Shown: positions 48,001-61,205, counted from the stretch's first letter. The stretch is DNA of 64,000 bases from Agaricus subrufescens (GCA_029945375.1 CM057061.1:2728001-2792000), one strand, 5' to 3'. The notes: generated from the letters alone by a model not told the origin. A program made the numbers and translations.

Positions 48001-50988
48001 ATCTTTCATCAGTTCTATAATAACCTTGAGAGAAAAAGCAAAATAGGAGAACATTATTAAAGCCGGATTCGTATACCCCTTTTTGATCTGGGGAGGCTTC
48101 TAGCGCTGAAGAAAACAGGTGGAATTGGGCGCCTCGGGTAATCCGATTATGTACAAAACGATTGAATGTTGAACACCCACGGTGAGTACGGTAGTAGTCA
48201 TAACCAACACTCACGTCTTTCCGACGACTGTTCTTAGGATGTCCCGCCAGTCCGAACGAGATGTCGATATTGATGATTATCAGATGGGGCTGTGGGGCAC
48301 TGCCCAAACTTAGGAGCACGGCTAACCGAAGTAGAGCAATGATTCTCTCATGGACCGGAGGGTTTAGCACCACATTCAGTATAACACTTTATCCGTTTGT
48401 ATCACTAGGGTGTGAGACGTGGTTAAATCTGATAACGGAGATGAAGATATCATCGTATCAATGTATTATGCAGTACGATTGGATAGCGGGACTGGTGGGA
48501 GAATTCCTGCAAGTCGCTCGCTACATTTCCTACACCTTGTAAAAAACCTAAGTAATGAACACAAAATCATTGATGTGTTACAGCAAGTCTAGCTTGAATC
48601 CGTTTGATGCTATGGGATGGATCATTCGTCTACGTGTTGCTACCTACCAGAGCGTCTAACCATACAGAAACGGGGCCATACCGATAGCCCTACCGACTCG
48701 GGAGTTTCAACTGGCAGCTGGTGCCGTCATGAGATCATATAAGGGGCCAAGGAGAAGCTCTAGTTCTGTGGCGTGGCCTTGACATACTGAGCGTTATCGT
48801 CAAAAGAGACGAAAGCCACTAACTCGTTCAACCAAATTGACGGACTATTACCTCCGAGGAACTCCCGTGGGTGTACTTTCAGGACAACCAATTATGGGAG
48901 ACAACCGGTACGTTGGAGCGTTTGTACGTCGGAATTTTCTCTATGCGATCAATGGAAAGAAAAATTAGTAGTTGTGGGAGCGGTAGCTCTTGAAGGGAAG
49001 ATAGTACGATAATAGGACTGATGCACTCTCCCGAGCGAAGCGGTGACATGATAAAGGAAAGGGCAGTCACAACTGAATGTTGTGTCTTGAGTGCCTTAGA
49101 GGAGAGTAGCTAACGCTGATTATGCCCAATAGAAAAAAAATCTTCATTTCAAGTTTTGACAGTTCACCTCCTTGGCTAGAAGGACATGCTCAGTGCAGCA
49201 ACATCATTGAAACGTCATTTCAATGTCATCCCCACATCTTACGATTTGTCACAGAGGGGTCGAATGGGGCCAAGACGTAGGGTGTAACTCCTCAGTGCTA
49301 TAAATTGAACTCTGTGTCCGAGTCGTGAGAGCCACAAGGGTTCGCGATGGCTGTGGTAATCGGCTGCGGAAACAGTGGTGTGGGAATTTCGTGAGAGGAC
49401 ACAGCTAGGAGTCACTGGCGGTGTTTTGTTGATCGGATGGCCAGACATCCTTTGTTTCGGCGTGGGATGCGATTCAGACCCTCCTCCGTTGACAGTGGAA
49501 CGTTCATAACTGTATCTGATAATCCCATGGCATTAGTCATCGGATCGTCGGTCCTTTAGAATGATACATACTTCCATCGCTGTTGAGCCTTTGACAGCAA
49601 CGTCCCTCCCTGTGCGATGGCCGGGAATCTTTTCCAAGAATAAATATGTCACGGAGTTAAAACAAGTTACATCATGTAACGGAGATAGAAGATCAAAGTC
49701 CTGGGTGGACATGTGGGAGAATGCCAGCCGCAGTTAGATACTCAGCAATTGATAGTGAAGGGTTCATAACCAATTTGCCACTGAGAACTCAGCTAACTCC
49801 GGCTTCAGATAGGGGCAGACGGCAGGGATTGACCATCATTTCGTGCGGTGGGATACATGAAAAAAGAGGGAAATGAAAATTTGATCATTGTGACTACTTC
49901 TGGTAACACATGCTGATTGAAATATTTCCATCATTGATCAGACATCATATACAGCGTAATAAGCCTAAGCCATTCAACGGTAACTCAACCGTTACCCGAC
50001 AGTCGGTGGAGGCTGATTGGCTGATGTCTGCAAATCCGGCATCAACGCTTCAAATTGGCCTTGAAGGAACTGTAGGAATTCGGATTCGGCGCCACCAATG
50101 GAATCACCTCAAACATTGTAAATTATAAGGCAGCGAGAATTCGCCCTAGAATGAGATACGAGGGCCATACAGTGTTAAGTCCTCGGCTTAAGTACTAGTA
50201 GAGTTAGTAACTGCAGTCGTTACTACGTATATGTCTTCGCATTACCGCATGCAAGGTTCTCATCGGGGGCGGGACCGGGCTCATAGTACTACTCTCGAGA
50301 CTCGGCATGTATACTGCCAAAAGGTGGGTCACAATAGACCCTGTCGCCGTTACTTATCCCATTCGCGAGTAGTGCTGGGTTCTCATTCTCACCGAACGCT
50401 TGATGAACTTCTTCAATGCGTTTTTTGTTCGGCCGTCAGCTAAAATATGGTTACCTGAGGTAAGCCCATCTTCGGATACCTTATTCTGATCAATGGCTCG
50501 AATGAACTTGCGAGTGTACCCACCTCTGCGCCACTAAATTCTCATGTCAGATACCTGTCCATGTGAACAAGTACTAAATGTTGATAATGAAGGAATATAT
50601 ATTTGAGACAATTACATTGCGATAATGGATCCTTGCCTCGGGTTTGATATACTTGGCTAGGAGCATGGAACCCGCTAGACGGTACTCGTCTTACGGCGAT
50701 GTGTGTTATTGGTGTGCAGATCTTGGGCACTGAGATTGAGTTGAGTTATTCGTAGCCTTGATTGACACTTAGCGTGCTCAAGCGATAATGGAAGCATTTA
50801 ATTTTTTTCTTCTTCTCACTCCTTTCCACTTGCAGCAGTAAAAACTTCGTATTTCACTCCCAGTAGGGCATACTGGCAATGGTATGCACCCAAGGAGGGG
50901 GTAAAGCTCCGATAGGGGCATATTTGGCTAGTCCTTCTGTTCCAAACAAGCTGCTTCCGTCATTTTTTGGTTTTGAATCTACTTCGAT
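39033..50988. other. Long gene-poor region with two weak exon candidates
   Basis: 12 kb without a secure gene. 39600-40450 is T/C-rich like an untranslated region. Two candidates: 39868-40031 (MDSSSTLCSPFTTSDV... ending KFWSCPQ-stop, 54 residues), and a segment after the CCTCAG acceptor at 40509, open as either LWKRVIKRSAREVLTLPDE... or AVETSDQEISAGGLDSS-stop. They could be exons of one small gene, but I cannot join them in phase. A TATA-like TATAAACGG lies at about 42911 without a recognisable gene behind it. Frames around 47230-47830 overlap on both strands and match nothing. Confidence 0.35.
46779..47052. repeat. Short diverged direct repeat
   Basis: TTCCCAGAGTAAGGGA...GAGGGC.TGA.GT.C.TGTGTGTGTGAG occurs at about 46797-46842 and again at about 47001-47048, some 205 bases apart. 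Non-coding; it includes a short TG run. Confidence 0.6.
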
Positions 50989-52958
50989 ATGGCGACTCAA
51001 CTTCCTCCCCCAAAACGACAAAAGGTGTACCACGGCGTACCAGAACCTCCCAAGGAAGAAGCTGCGCCTGTGCCGAACATTGTCGTCCAATTCGTGTCTG
51101 AGGATGACGGCAGATCACTAGCTCCTGCAGTGAACATTCCTGCAAATGTGACGAGAGAAGCGTTGGAGCTTCTCGTGAACAAGCTCTCGCCAGAAGTGAG
51201 TCCGACACCACAATTTCTTTAATTTATCCTGAATATAACTTCCAGGATGAAGAACCTGTGCCATTCTCTTTCCATGTGACATTGCCGGAGGACGCAAAAA
51301 CCGGCCAGAACTCCCCTGCCCGGATAGTCGTTGCCAAGTCGATTGAAGCAGACGTTCTAAATCATCCTTCTGGCCTCTTCACTCCGGAGGACATCATTGT
51401 AATCCATTGTTCTCCTCAAAGCGTTTTTCGTGTACGCCCAGCAACGAGATGTTCATCCACGCTCTCAGGTATTTTTGTTTGCTGTTTTGATAGTTCCATT
51501 TCATTGATATCAGTATCTCAAAGGGCACTCATCACCGATTCTCTGTGCATCATTCTCTCCGACTGGGAAGCTTCTTGCCACGGGTTCCGGGGATACCAAC
51601 GTGCGATTATGGGATCTAAATACCGAGACACCTTCACACACTCTTTCCGGTCATAATGGCTGGGTTCTGTGTGTTGAATGGGAGGCGCTGGAGAGAAAAC
51701 TTGCAAGTGGAGGTCACGATGGTCACGTCCGCTTATGGGACCCAAAAACCGGTAAACCTATCGGCGATGCTCTTCGAGGGCATACTAAATGGATCACGTC
51801 CCTCGCTTGGGAACCCATTCACATGTACGCTTTCATCTCCTGCTGCGCATGATGATATCTTTATTCTCACCACGTCAGCAACCCATCAGGTCCTCGTTTG
51901 GCTTCTTCGTCCAAAGATGGCACAGTTCGCGTCTGGTCTTTAGGCACTCGCAGGGCCGAATATACTCTGGGAGGGCACACTGCCAGTGTAAACGTTGTGA
52001 AATGGGGAGGATCGGGAGGCCCTCTTGGCGTTTTATACACTGCTAGCAGTGATCGCACTGTACGAATATGGGATGCTGAAAAAGTGAGATTCGCCTCTCT
52101 GAAATTTGATTACACCAATCTAAACTGAGAAATCGTAGGGGCGACCTCTACATACGCTAAAGGATCATGCCCATTGGGTAACAACTCTTGCTCTCAATAC
52201 TGATTTTGTCCTCCGCACTGGTCCATTTGATCACACCAATAAAAAACCGACGTCTGATGAAGAAGGTCCGTAGTATCCGCTCTTGACCTTCCATCAGTTT
52301 TAAATATCAGGATTTTTCACAGCTCAGAAATTCGCAAAACAACGATACGACAATATCCTCAAAACTACTCCCGAAATTCTCGTGTCAGGTTCAGACGACC
52401 ACACTCTCTTCCTATGGTCACCCTTCCCTTCATCCTCTCCATCAGTCCCACCCACGGCGAATTCAACAACAAAACCAATTACCCGTCTCACGGGTCATCA
52501 ACGTCAAGTTTGTCATGTAGCTTTCTCACCGGACGGACGGTGGGCTGCAAGCGCATCGTGGGATAGTAGTGTTCGACTGTGGGAGGGTCGTACTGGGAAA
52601 TTCGTAGCGACATTACGTGGCCATGTTGGTGCTGTGTATCGACTGGCATGGAGCGCTGATAGTAGAATGCTGATCAGCGCTAGCAAGGATAGCACACTCA
52701 AGGTAAAGTTATATATTTCACGTTTTCCCCCCTCCGAGTTTTCCCACTGACCATCTCGCCAGATCTGGGACCTGAAAACTTATAAGATCAAGATGGACCT
52801 TCCCGGCCATACGGACGAGGTGTATTGTGTGGACTTTGTCGCGGATAAGGTGGTAAGTGGAGGAAGAGACAAGGTCGTAAAAATGTGCGTCTCGTTTTCT
52901 TCTGACCCAATTGCGGCCTCTTCAGCTTATACTGTGCCTTCTCAGATGGAAGCACTAA
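50989..52958 (+). CDS. RSA4: Notchless/Rsa4 homologue, WD40 ribosome-assembly factor
   Basis: Rsa4/NLE1 sits on pre-60S particles in the nucleus and is pulled off by the AAA ATPase Rea1/Mdn1, which grips its N-terminal ubiquitin-like domain. Eight exons (50989-51195, 51246-51468, 51524-51824, 51879-52083, 52139-52265, 52323-52702, 52763-52884, 52946-52958), all in phase, give 525 residues (yeast 515). The NLE domain covers about 25-140 (NIVVQFVSEDDG, AVNIPANVTREALELLVNKL, PFSFHVTLPED, HPSGLFTPEDIIVIHCSPQ). The WD blades follow (GHSSPILCASFSPTG...NVRLWD, GHNGWVLCVEW...VRLWD, GHTKWITSLAWEP, GHTASVNVVKW, KDHAHWVTTLAL, LTGHQRQVCHVAFSPDG, LRGHVGAVYRLAWSAD, GHTDEVYCVDF). The end KIWKH-stop matches the family's short basic end. 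Intact. Confidence 0.95.
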
Positions 52959-53326
52959 AGGTGTATTTTCCGCCGACTTAATAGCCTAGAGACTTGCCAT
53001 TGCTACGCCACAGGTGTTCGAATGTACCCTATTTATAGTATTTGGGTATACGATACGAGTACAAAATCCTTTGCAATGGCACCCAATGCGTTTCATGCGA
53101 ATAGGCCAACGTCCTTGTGATCGCTACTCATGAGTAACAAGACGTGTAAGACAATATAACAGGTAACTGGGACAAAAAAGCTCGTAATGTCCAACCCAAG
53201 TTATGGGAACCTGAGAATACCTTACATGCACAAAATATCCCACACCAATATCCCGACTAGCTCAAGGCATGAACAAATGATTAGAACATCAATGGACAAG
53301 GACTGAATACCGAAACAATTATCATC
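52959..53326. other. Shared 3' region between converging RSA4 and RhoGEF genes
   Basis: About 370 bases between two stop codons of converging genes; no coding sequence. It presumably holds both 3' untranslated regions. Confidence 0.5.
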
Positions 53327-56300
53327 CTAACTGCGCGTACCCGGCACTAAGGAAAGCCTCCTCAACCTTCCTATCGCTCCTATTTCATTGGTTTTCGTTT
53401 CCCTTTCATTTTCAGCGTCAACCACCCCATTCCCGCCCTTTCTATTATTTTCATTCCCACCACTTCCGCTTCCAGGCCCGCTTGACACACCTGTCGTTCT
53501 TGTGGTAACATTTGCCGTATGGAGCGCAATTGCAGGTAGCGAAAACCTTTTCGATCTTCTCGCGGTGTCCTCCTTTCTCCTCCTCGGAGATGGCGTTGGC
53601 GTTTGTGAGACACGCTTCGTGGATGGTAATGGGGTCGATGGTAATTCAACGCCCTCATTACCACTATCTGGTTTCCCTTCTCCACCTTCTGAAACCGCTG
53701 ATTCGGAACTTTCTTCAATCGCGGAATCGATTAACAAATTCAGGGGGAAATGTGGACCTTGATAGTGACGGCCAGGTTGGACATTCTGAAAGTCTTCTAG
53801 AATCTGGTGATAACTTTTTGGCCGTGAATGTGGTTTAAGTCGGATCCGCCTCCGCCTGCCTTCCTCGAGTTCAGGTCCACTTGTACTCGATGCACCGCAA
53901 TCGGGGCCTTGACTGGTACCAGCCACATCTGGTGCATTCTCTTTGTCACTGGTAAGGTCCATATCGAACATCAATGCCTGGGGTTGTGAGGAAGAAGTAG
54001 GTATGGTGGGCATTGATAGCCATGAAGGTAACTTGGAAAGTGAAGAAATCGTATCATTAGAAGAGGGTTGACTGAGCACGCTTGTGCTCGCCGAAAGGAA
54101 AGACGAAGAAAGGAAGGAAGAAGAACTAGCACTTGATGCGGATCCGGGGAGGGGATCGACAAGAGGAAACACAGTCTCGTAACATGCTTCACAAGATCGT
54201 GCGGGCTTCGATGATATTTCCTTTGCATTAGGATCTGCAATGAAAAAAGTCTAATATAACAGATATGAGCAATTTTGAATGATAGTAAAGAGTTGTTCAT
54301 ACCCTCCCTGAACAAGCAGCGCAGATACATCGTCCACATAATCTACAGTGATGTCGTCTCCTTCTCCAGTTGAAAGATTTGCCACAGCGCATACATGATT
54401 CCGTTCTCTCATCCGGTATCCAAATAGCTGGTACCCAGTGATCTACCTTCTTCCGACGTTCCCTCGACTTGATGTCCTCCTCCCTACCGTCCGCTTTCTC
54501 ATTTTCGGGACTACTCACTTCAGCAGCTTCATTTACAGCGTGCCCAGCTCGTATTGTAGCGATGCGATCGTCTGAAGGAGGAAAGGGTAGAGCTTGCAAT
54601 GAGCGGCGTACGTGATTTGTCGACGAGGAAGAAGTGAGAGTTGAATTTGGGTTGGTCATGTTCAATGAAGCGAGACGCTGAGCTTTGGCTTGCCTAATTT
54701 CAGAGACCCAACACTCCCGTTCATCTTCAGAACCTGGAAAAGTAGACAGTCAGTTGGACAAACTCTGAGGGAAATCAAAAGGGAGAAGCACCTACTCGCA
54801 TAGAGTACAAAGCTGCCTTCGGGGCTGAGAACTTCAAACCTCCGTTCATCACCAATATCCCGAGAAGAAACCAAAGTGACCTCGATATCAACCAGAGACG
54901 CTCGACCCTTGAAAATCCATCTCTCTTCACCCGTACTCCCAAGCCTTCTTGGTACCGGTGGTGGTGGATGCATTGATTTCCTCGCAGGCGGTGGTACTTT
55001 ATGCGATTGTTCCTCATTGCACGCCGGGGATATTTCAACGCTATCGTCGGTACCTGATGAGCCCGTCCGCCTTTCACCCTTGCTCTGGAAAAGCGTAGAC
55101 CTGACAGGAGAATTTGGAGTAGAACCAGTAGCACTGCTAGTGCTCCAGGCGAGATTCCATGCACTCTCGGTTTCTTCGTGGGCGAGCCAAATGATGCAGT
55201 CGGAGAATAAAAGGAACTCGCGTTCCCGTGGAGAAGATTTACTCTCTATTTGCAGAAGAGAACCACGCTTCAGGAGTGTCCGGCCAGGTTCAATAAGTGG
55301 AAAAGGAAGACCTGATGTCGATCGCTGAACGATCAGGAGAGACTGTATTTGTGCATGAGTATGAAGAGAGGTATCTAAAGTAGATATGACTATGTTCATC
55401 AGGTAAGCTGGCTCCTCTGAAGGGATCTGAAGGACTTACTTCTGTTGACCAATGCGAGGGCGGACTCCAACTTCTTATATTCGGGATCCTCATCTTCCGA
55501 GTATTTGATCAAATCCTTCAAAAGCAGTAAGTAGCGAGGGCATCGCTGAACTATTGTCAGCAGCCAGTCCCGCAGTTTCAACTTCCCGCAGCTCTGATCG
55601 AGCTCTTGAGTCAAAATAAATTTTGCGAAGATACTATTGTAGTGGGGATTTGGGCGATGTTGTAACGGAGGTGTTGTTAAATCGGTCAAGGTTGATATCA
55701 TAGAGGGGAAGGCCGTGATGAAGGGAGTATACAGAGAGAGGTATGGGAAATGTGCGAGTAAAAGAGAAGCGAGAGGGGTAGTTCCTTGGGGTTGTTGTCC
55801 AAAATGTGCTGTGAGCGCAGAATGAAATGATTGGTGGAGGTTCCAGATGTCAATAAAATTAGAGAATACGCTTGTAAGGGAATCGCGATCTAGCAAGGGC
55901 GTTGAGGTTTCCAGAGAGGTGATGACGGGTGCTAAAAAATGCTAGTGCAATATGAGAGAGGTCGTATCTATCACCGAAAAATTCACACCCACATAATAAA
56001 TTAAATTCAATCCGTTAAGGTAGCTGCCTTCAGTAGCGTAAAATTCGTCAATCACTTGCTTTCGCTTGAGCGCTTTCGCATCATTTGCGAGCCTAACATT
56101 GTTGCCCTGTCTGGCGAATGATCGTTTGGAAGATTCAGTAAGTGGCTGGCTTCTTCCCTCGTTCGCGAGAATAGGCTTGGCAACACGAACACTGGGGTTG
56201 CTAACTGATATCCCCACCCCGGTTGCAGGCCGAAATTCTTCAGCTCCGGGCAACGAGTCAAGAGAAGACACGCTCAAGACTGAGTTTCGGTTGAGAGCGG

Positions 56301-56501
56301 ATGGGAAACTCGGCATGGATATTCTTCTAAACGGCCGAATTAGCGACGGAGGATGGACTTGAACTGTTGTTTGTGATGGGAGCTCAGAGGTCGGGAAGGC
56401 GACTCGCGAAGAGTATGCTGAGAACAGGATCATAGTAATGAGCAAGACGTTCAGCGTTTACGAAGGGCAATATACGAACCTGGGTCCGCGGACGCCGCCA
56501 T
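53327..56501 (-). CDS. DH-PH-FYVE Rho guanine-nucleotide exchange factor (FGD-like)
   Basis: FGD-type proteins activate Rho-family GTPases such as Cdc42 at membranes carrying phosphoinositides. Exons read 56501-56480, 56417-55989, 55931-55440, 55374-54796, 54733-54303 and 54250-53327, all in phase, giving 958 residues. Domains: Ser-rich start; DH at about 124-314 (RKQVIDEFYATEGSYLNGLN, FSNFIDIWNLHQSF, WLLTIVQRCPRYLLLLKDLI); PH at about 325-525 (RTLLKRGSLLQIE, REREFLLFSDCIIWL, split by a Ser/Pro insert of about 75 residues, then ERRFEVLSPEGSFVLYASSE); FYVE at about 605-675 (WIPDE, CMRCGKSFN, RRRRHHCRLCG, CACSGR-type CAACSGRTF, SCEACYETVFP), with the WxxD and R+HHCR signatures. The last 280 residues are Ser-rich and disordered. 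Intact. Intron 2 and the end of exon 2 recur as a decayed copy near 61.1 kb. Confidence 0.92.
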
Positions 56502-58785
56502 ATGGTGAGTAATTCTCACTACGCCCAATTCCTACTGGAATCGATGACAATGACGTTTGGATTGCTTCAAGCTTCAGGGTCGCTTGTGTCAGATTTGTTT
56601 TCGGCATCAAACAGTAATCAATACGCACTTCTCTTGGTATTGGAACAGGTCAAGGCAGGGTCGAGGTCGCATGCGGGGGCCGCTCAACAGTGCTGTCCGC
56701 ATCCGGTAATATAGCATCGGCCCATGAGGTCACTTATTTGGCTATAACTTTGAGAAAAAACACCGGAAAACATTCATGAATTCACCTACGAATGATGACT
56801 TGTATACACCACACATTTTTCGGTCTACCACGCAAGCCAGCCACACAAGTACTCGGCATCATAGGCCATTCCATGCGGGGCTGAAGAGCTGACACTCTAG
56901 AATCGTCTTGAACTTGGAGCACGTGACTTGAACATGATTGCCGATCACCGGCGATCAGTGTTGTCCATTGTCCGCCTCACTTAAGTTGAGGTGCCCAAAG
57001 CTAGATCGTTCTCGAGATATTCTCCGGAATAATCAACGAATCGTTATGACTTCTCTTTGCAGACAAATTTGTGGAGCTCCGCTTTACTAGTAAGGTACGA
57101 GGCATCAGGTGTTCAACTATATATAAGATGACACCTCACTCAGAATTCTTATATTCAGGTCCAGCTACCAAAAGTATCGTGTTAGCCCAGGTGAATTTGA
57201 GTCTGAATTAATCAAGCTTCCGATTTTTCTTCCCCCATAACTTTGATAAAGACACAAAGTCATTTGCCGAAGCAATAGGATATATCTCATCACAGAGTGC
57301 CTTTCAGTGTGTCAGGGGAGCGCGCGTTGTATCGTTCTGTCAGTCTGTACTGAAATATCCCATGTCATGCCATAGAACAGCCGGTGTATAACATGTGCGT
57401 ATTCTCTGTGCTCTCGGTCACAAACCATCTCTCTTAAGGTTGCAGGGCCGCTTGACTTCTCAGCCACAGGATTAACGGGTACTGAAATCTGCACTTTAAT
57501 ACCCGGCTCTTTGTCGTTAATTCTCGGGAGAATGTCAAACTATACCAGGGTTACTCTGTAAATCATCCAATTAATGGTCCGAGGCGTTCCAGTGGTCTTA
57601 CAAGCGATTTCTCCGAACATTGTTTACCTGTTATTAGCCAGCTATTTTTTGGTTCAGGCTCTAGCGGCATTGGCAGAACTCTACGGAACTGGCACAATAC
57701 ACGGTCACAGCACACGACGCAAGATTCTACGACCAACCCTGCTACATATAGAGAACATGCTCGTTATGGATTCACAGGCTGTCACGGGGCTCTTAAGATA
57801 CTATTTTTGACCAAAGCTGGTTCTTATTCTCGGAGTATGCTGCCATTTCTGATGATTTCGAGAAACTTACATTGACATGCCACAGAGTACGTGTTGGCGC
57901 GATGAAGTGCTCCAGACTCTACACCCTTAAGGCTGTACACAACTGATATATCATTTTAGATTCTAATGCGAATGTATTGATTGCAATCAACTTTGGCAAG
58001 TGATGTTGAGAAAACCATGTTACGAGCAAGACTCGGCTTACGACTTATCTCAAATACATGGTCGACTTTTCCATGACGACGTCATGCAACCTCGGGCGCT
58101 CACCACAGATGTAAAATCAAAGGGACCAGACTAATGATATACTTTCCAGAACGATTATCAGTAGGTACATCAGTCTTGATGTTTCAATCCCACGCCGGCA
58201 CCTCATCAATCCTTTTGAACGACCAGGGTGGTACTGACTCTGGGATTCCAAGTTGGACATGCCACTATTGTCAGTCATAATTTTGAGGACATGTGATCCT
58301 GATGACACTTATTTCGCAGGAAGACGGAAAACAACTTGATCATGCCGATTCGTTGTACCTTTCTGCGTTCTAACCAAACATTGTTTTGGATCAGGTAAAC
58401 GTGATCAAGGTGAGTTGTTTGCGATAGAATGTAATACGGGTGCAATGCAAGAAGAAGAGAAACTGAGCGCGCTTGGAAAAACAGAGCACCGCATTTCCAT
58501 CTCAACTCCTGGAACGTTCACGACCGCGTATCATGAAGGAATAAACAAGTGTAGTGTGGTAGCTGAAACACGAAATGTGAGCGGAACCGTGATTTGGTAG
58601 TGAGTACTGATCGTCAATGTCTCCATTCAGTTGGTGAAGTAGGCAGTGCAGCCGATTGGATGGGATGCAACCGGCCCACTGTTCGGACGGGGTACTCCAC
58701 CTCTGCCTCAAAACCGGTGCTTCTTGTTACGTATTAAAAGATTTCTTGTATAAAAACGAGCCAGCCGAGGAAAAGCGGCACTAAG
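56502..58785. other. Gene-free region between the RhoGEF and carboxylesterase 1
   Basis: No recognisable gene. The last 230 bases (58553-58785) resemble the region upstream of carboxylesterase 2 and include its promoter: a TATAAAAA box at 58749-58756, about 30-37 bases before the ATG, implying a very short leader. Confidence 0.45.
58553..58785 (+). promoter_or_regulatory. Carboxylesterase 1 promoter region, shared with gene 2
   Basis: AGTGTGGTAGCTGAAAC, GGCAGTGC.GCCGAT, GATGGGATG and GCCTCAAAACC.. .GCTTC recur in order at 63165-63340 upstream of carboxylesterase 2. The TATAAAAA box is at 58749-58756. Confidence 0.6.
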
Positions 58786-61018
58786 ATGACGATGCTTTCC
58801 GGGACCCTCATCTGTCTCGCTTTCTTATCCTCAACCTTTGCTGTGCCTCACCCTGCTGCAGTAGGCTCGACTGTTGAACTCGACTGTAAGTTTTCTTGAC
58901 CACACCATCTGCGACACCGTTTTTACACAATTCTCAACAGACGGTACATTTCATGGTCTGGAGGATCCATCGACAGGAATTATATCTTACCGCGGTGTAC
59001 GATTTGCTGACTCTCCTGTCGGCAACCTTCGGTGGAGAGCCCCAGTGTCACCGCCGTCGAGTCACCTAGGTGATGTGAATGCTACGCAGGTCGGAGCACC
59101 TCTACTTACACTATTACTATCCACTGACTCCAGTCTCAGTTCGCCGAAGCTTGCATTGATGCGAACCAGATGGCTATCAGCCCAGGCACGTCGGAGGATT
59201 GTCTCTTCGGTAATGTGCGTATATTACAATTCTTGAAAAGTATTCTAGTGACATTTCCACATCTAGGTTTACGTTCCAACCAATACGACTGTCGGAGATG
59301 GTCTTCCAGTCATGGTCTGGTTCCACGGTGAGATTATTCTTTCAGATCGATAATGCCTTCGGGCCCTCACCTGGTCCTGCAATAGGTGGAGGATTTCAAT
59401 CTGGTAATAGTCGTGCACCTCCGGAGTCGCTCATACAGTCCAGCACAAATCCAATGATCTTCGTCTCGTTTGCATACCGGCTTGGACCATTAGGTTTTCT
59501 TGGTACGTCTTGGTAAAGCCCAGCACAACTTGGATGATAATCCAAATTCATATCTAGGTGGGAACGAGATTCATGAAAACGGGAATCTCAATGCCGGATT
59601 TTTGGATCAAGTAATTGGCCCTATACCTTACCGTTTGCCGAGATAGTATGCTTACGGATATACTAGCGAGCGGCTCTTCGTTGGATACAACGTTATATAT
59701 GTCAATTTGGCGGAGACAAAGAGTAATTTTGTTCCCTGATAAATGTGCATGACGCTAACAAAAATACTCTAGGAAAGTGACTATCTGGGGAGAGTCTGCT
59801 GGAGCTGGCTCAACCATGTTTCACGTAAGGCGGTCAAACATTATCCTAAACGCAACGTCGTCTTACAGAAACCACAGTTGATTGCAAATGGAGGCGATAA
59901 TGAAAATCTATTCCGAGCAGCAATGGGAGATAGTCCTTCCTTGAGCTTCGTGCCTTCATTTAATGACGACTACGTTGTCAAAATATTCAACGATTATGCG
60001 AGTTTCGCGTGAGTAATGGCATGTCCGCCTGTAACTATTATGCTGACAGGCTCTGAACAGAGGCTGTGGGGACCAAGCTGTTGATGTGATGAGCTGTCTT
60101 CGTGAAGCTGAAGGCGATACACTCGCCCTAGCCAGTAATCGACTTTTGGCTTCAAGACCATCAACACTTTTCGTCTTTGCTCCCATTCTCGACGGAAGTG
60201 TTATTAATCAACGTCCCGTTGAGGCATTCAAGGCTGGACGTTTTGCTCAAGTTCCTGTATTGTTCGGGTCAGTATTGTGCTTTTTGGGCTACAAATGCGA
60301 AGCATTGAGTTGTGATCAACAGGTCAAATACCAACGAAGGAGCTCACTGGTCCGCGTCACTACCAGATCCGTCAGCTAACACTTCAATGCCGAACGCAAC
60401 TGAACAGACTGTTTTTAACTTCATCCGTGGCCAATTCCCAACATTTACTCAGGCTTCTGTTAATCAGAGTTTCGATTTGTATTCCTTGAGCTCGTTCAAT
60501 GGATCGTATAGTCTTCAGGGTCAACATATGTATGGGGAAGCGAGATACATCTGTACAGCGGCATTGATTGCTGGAAGTGCATCGCAATTCAAGACCTCAT
60601 TCCAATTTCGGTGAGTCAAATACCATGTCGTTTCGTCATTGAACTCATGGTATAAAGTTATGATAACCCTCATTTAGGATCGTTCCATGGGTATGATCTG
60701 TTAGCTTTCTTTGTTTCTTCTCCTAGCTCGGACGAAAACGATAAAAATTTATTCGAGGCCATGAGAGAATACTTTACCTCTTTCGTCACTATGGGAACCC
60801 CGTCAGCCAAAATGCAAATTGAGTGGAAGGTGCGTAAACTCGGTATCCATTCCACAAACTTCTATCTTTTCTAACGCCCATATTAGCCTGTCAGCTCTCC
60901 TACAGGGAGTTCCCGTATCTTACTTCGCCCTGGAAACGTTGCTATGGAAGCGATGAGCGATGAGTTGAGTGCTCGATGCGACTTTTGGCACGGAATCTCC
61001 GAAGAATTACGTGTATAA
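58786..61018 (+). CDS. Secreted type-B carboxylesterase/lipase 1
   Basis: An alpha/beta-hydrolase that cleaves carboxylic esters; fungal members are usually secreted. Starts MTMLSGTLICLAFLSSTFA, a signal peptide of about 19 residues; the second ATG at 58792 is an alternative start. Early exons: 58786-58885, 58941-59089, 59140-59214, 59267-59327, 59386-59502, 59558-59610, 59667-59722, 59773-59824, all in phase. Motifs: GIISYRGVRFADSPVGNLRW, SEDCLFGNVYVPT, PVMVWFHGGGFQSG (oxyanion hole), RAALRWIQRYICQFGGD and WGESAGAGS with the nucleophile Ser at about 212. Near the end HLGSFHGYDLLAFF holds the probable catalytic His. The end reads FWHGISEELRV-stop at 61016-61018. About ten or more introns of 45-60 bases. 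Looks intact. Its nearest relative in the window is the partial gene at 63452. Confidence 0.9.
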
Positions 61019-61055
61019 CAAGCGGCCTAGGAACTACCATGAGCGTTGAAGTCTC

Positions 61056-61205
61056 TAGGGGAACGACAGTAGGTGTCAAGAAACGCTAGAGCAATATGAG
61101 AGAGGTCGCGGTGAAGCATCATCAAAGAATTTACCCCAGCATGAATAGATTAATTTTAATGTTAACGTAGCTTCCTTCAGTAGCGTAAAATCATCACCAT
61201 TTGCT
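61056..61205 (+). repeat. Decayed copy of part of the RhoGEF gene (intron 2 and end of exon 2)
   Basis: GCTAGAGCAATATGAGAGAG here matches GCTAGTGCAATATGAGAGAG at 55941, and CTTCCTTCAGTAGCGTAAAAT matches the 3' end of exon 2 near 56025-56045, with the sequence between alignable in the same order. Because it includes intron sequence it came from DNA, not mRNA. It lies in direct orientation about 5.15 kb from the source. Confidence 0.75.
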
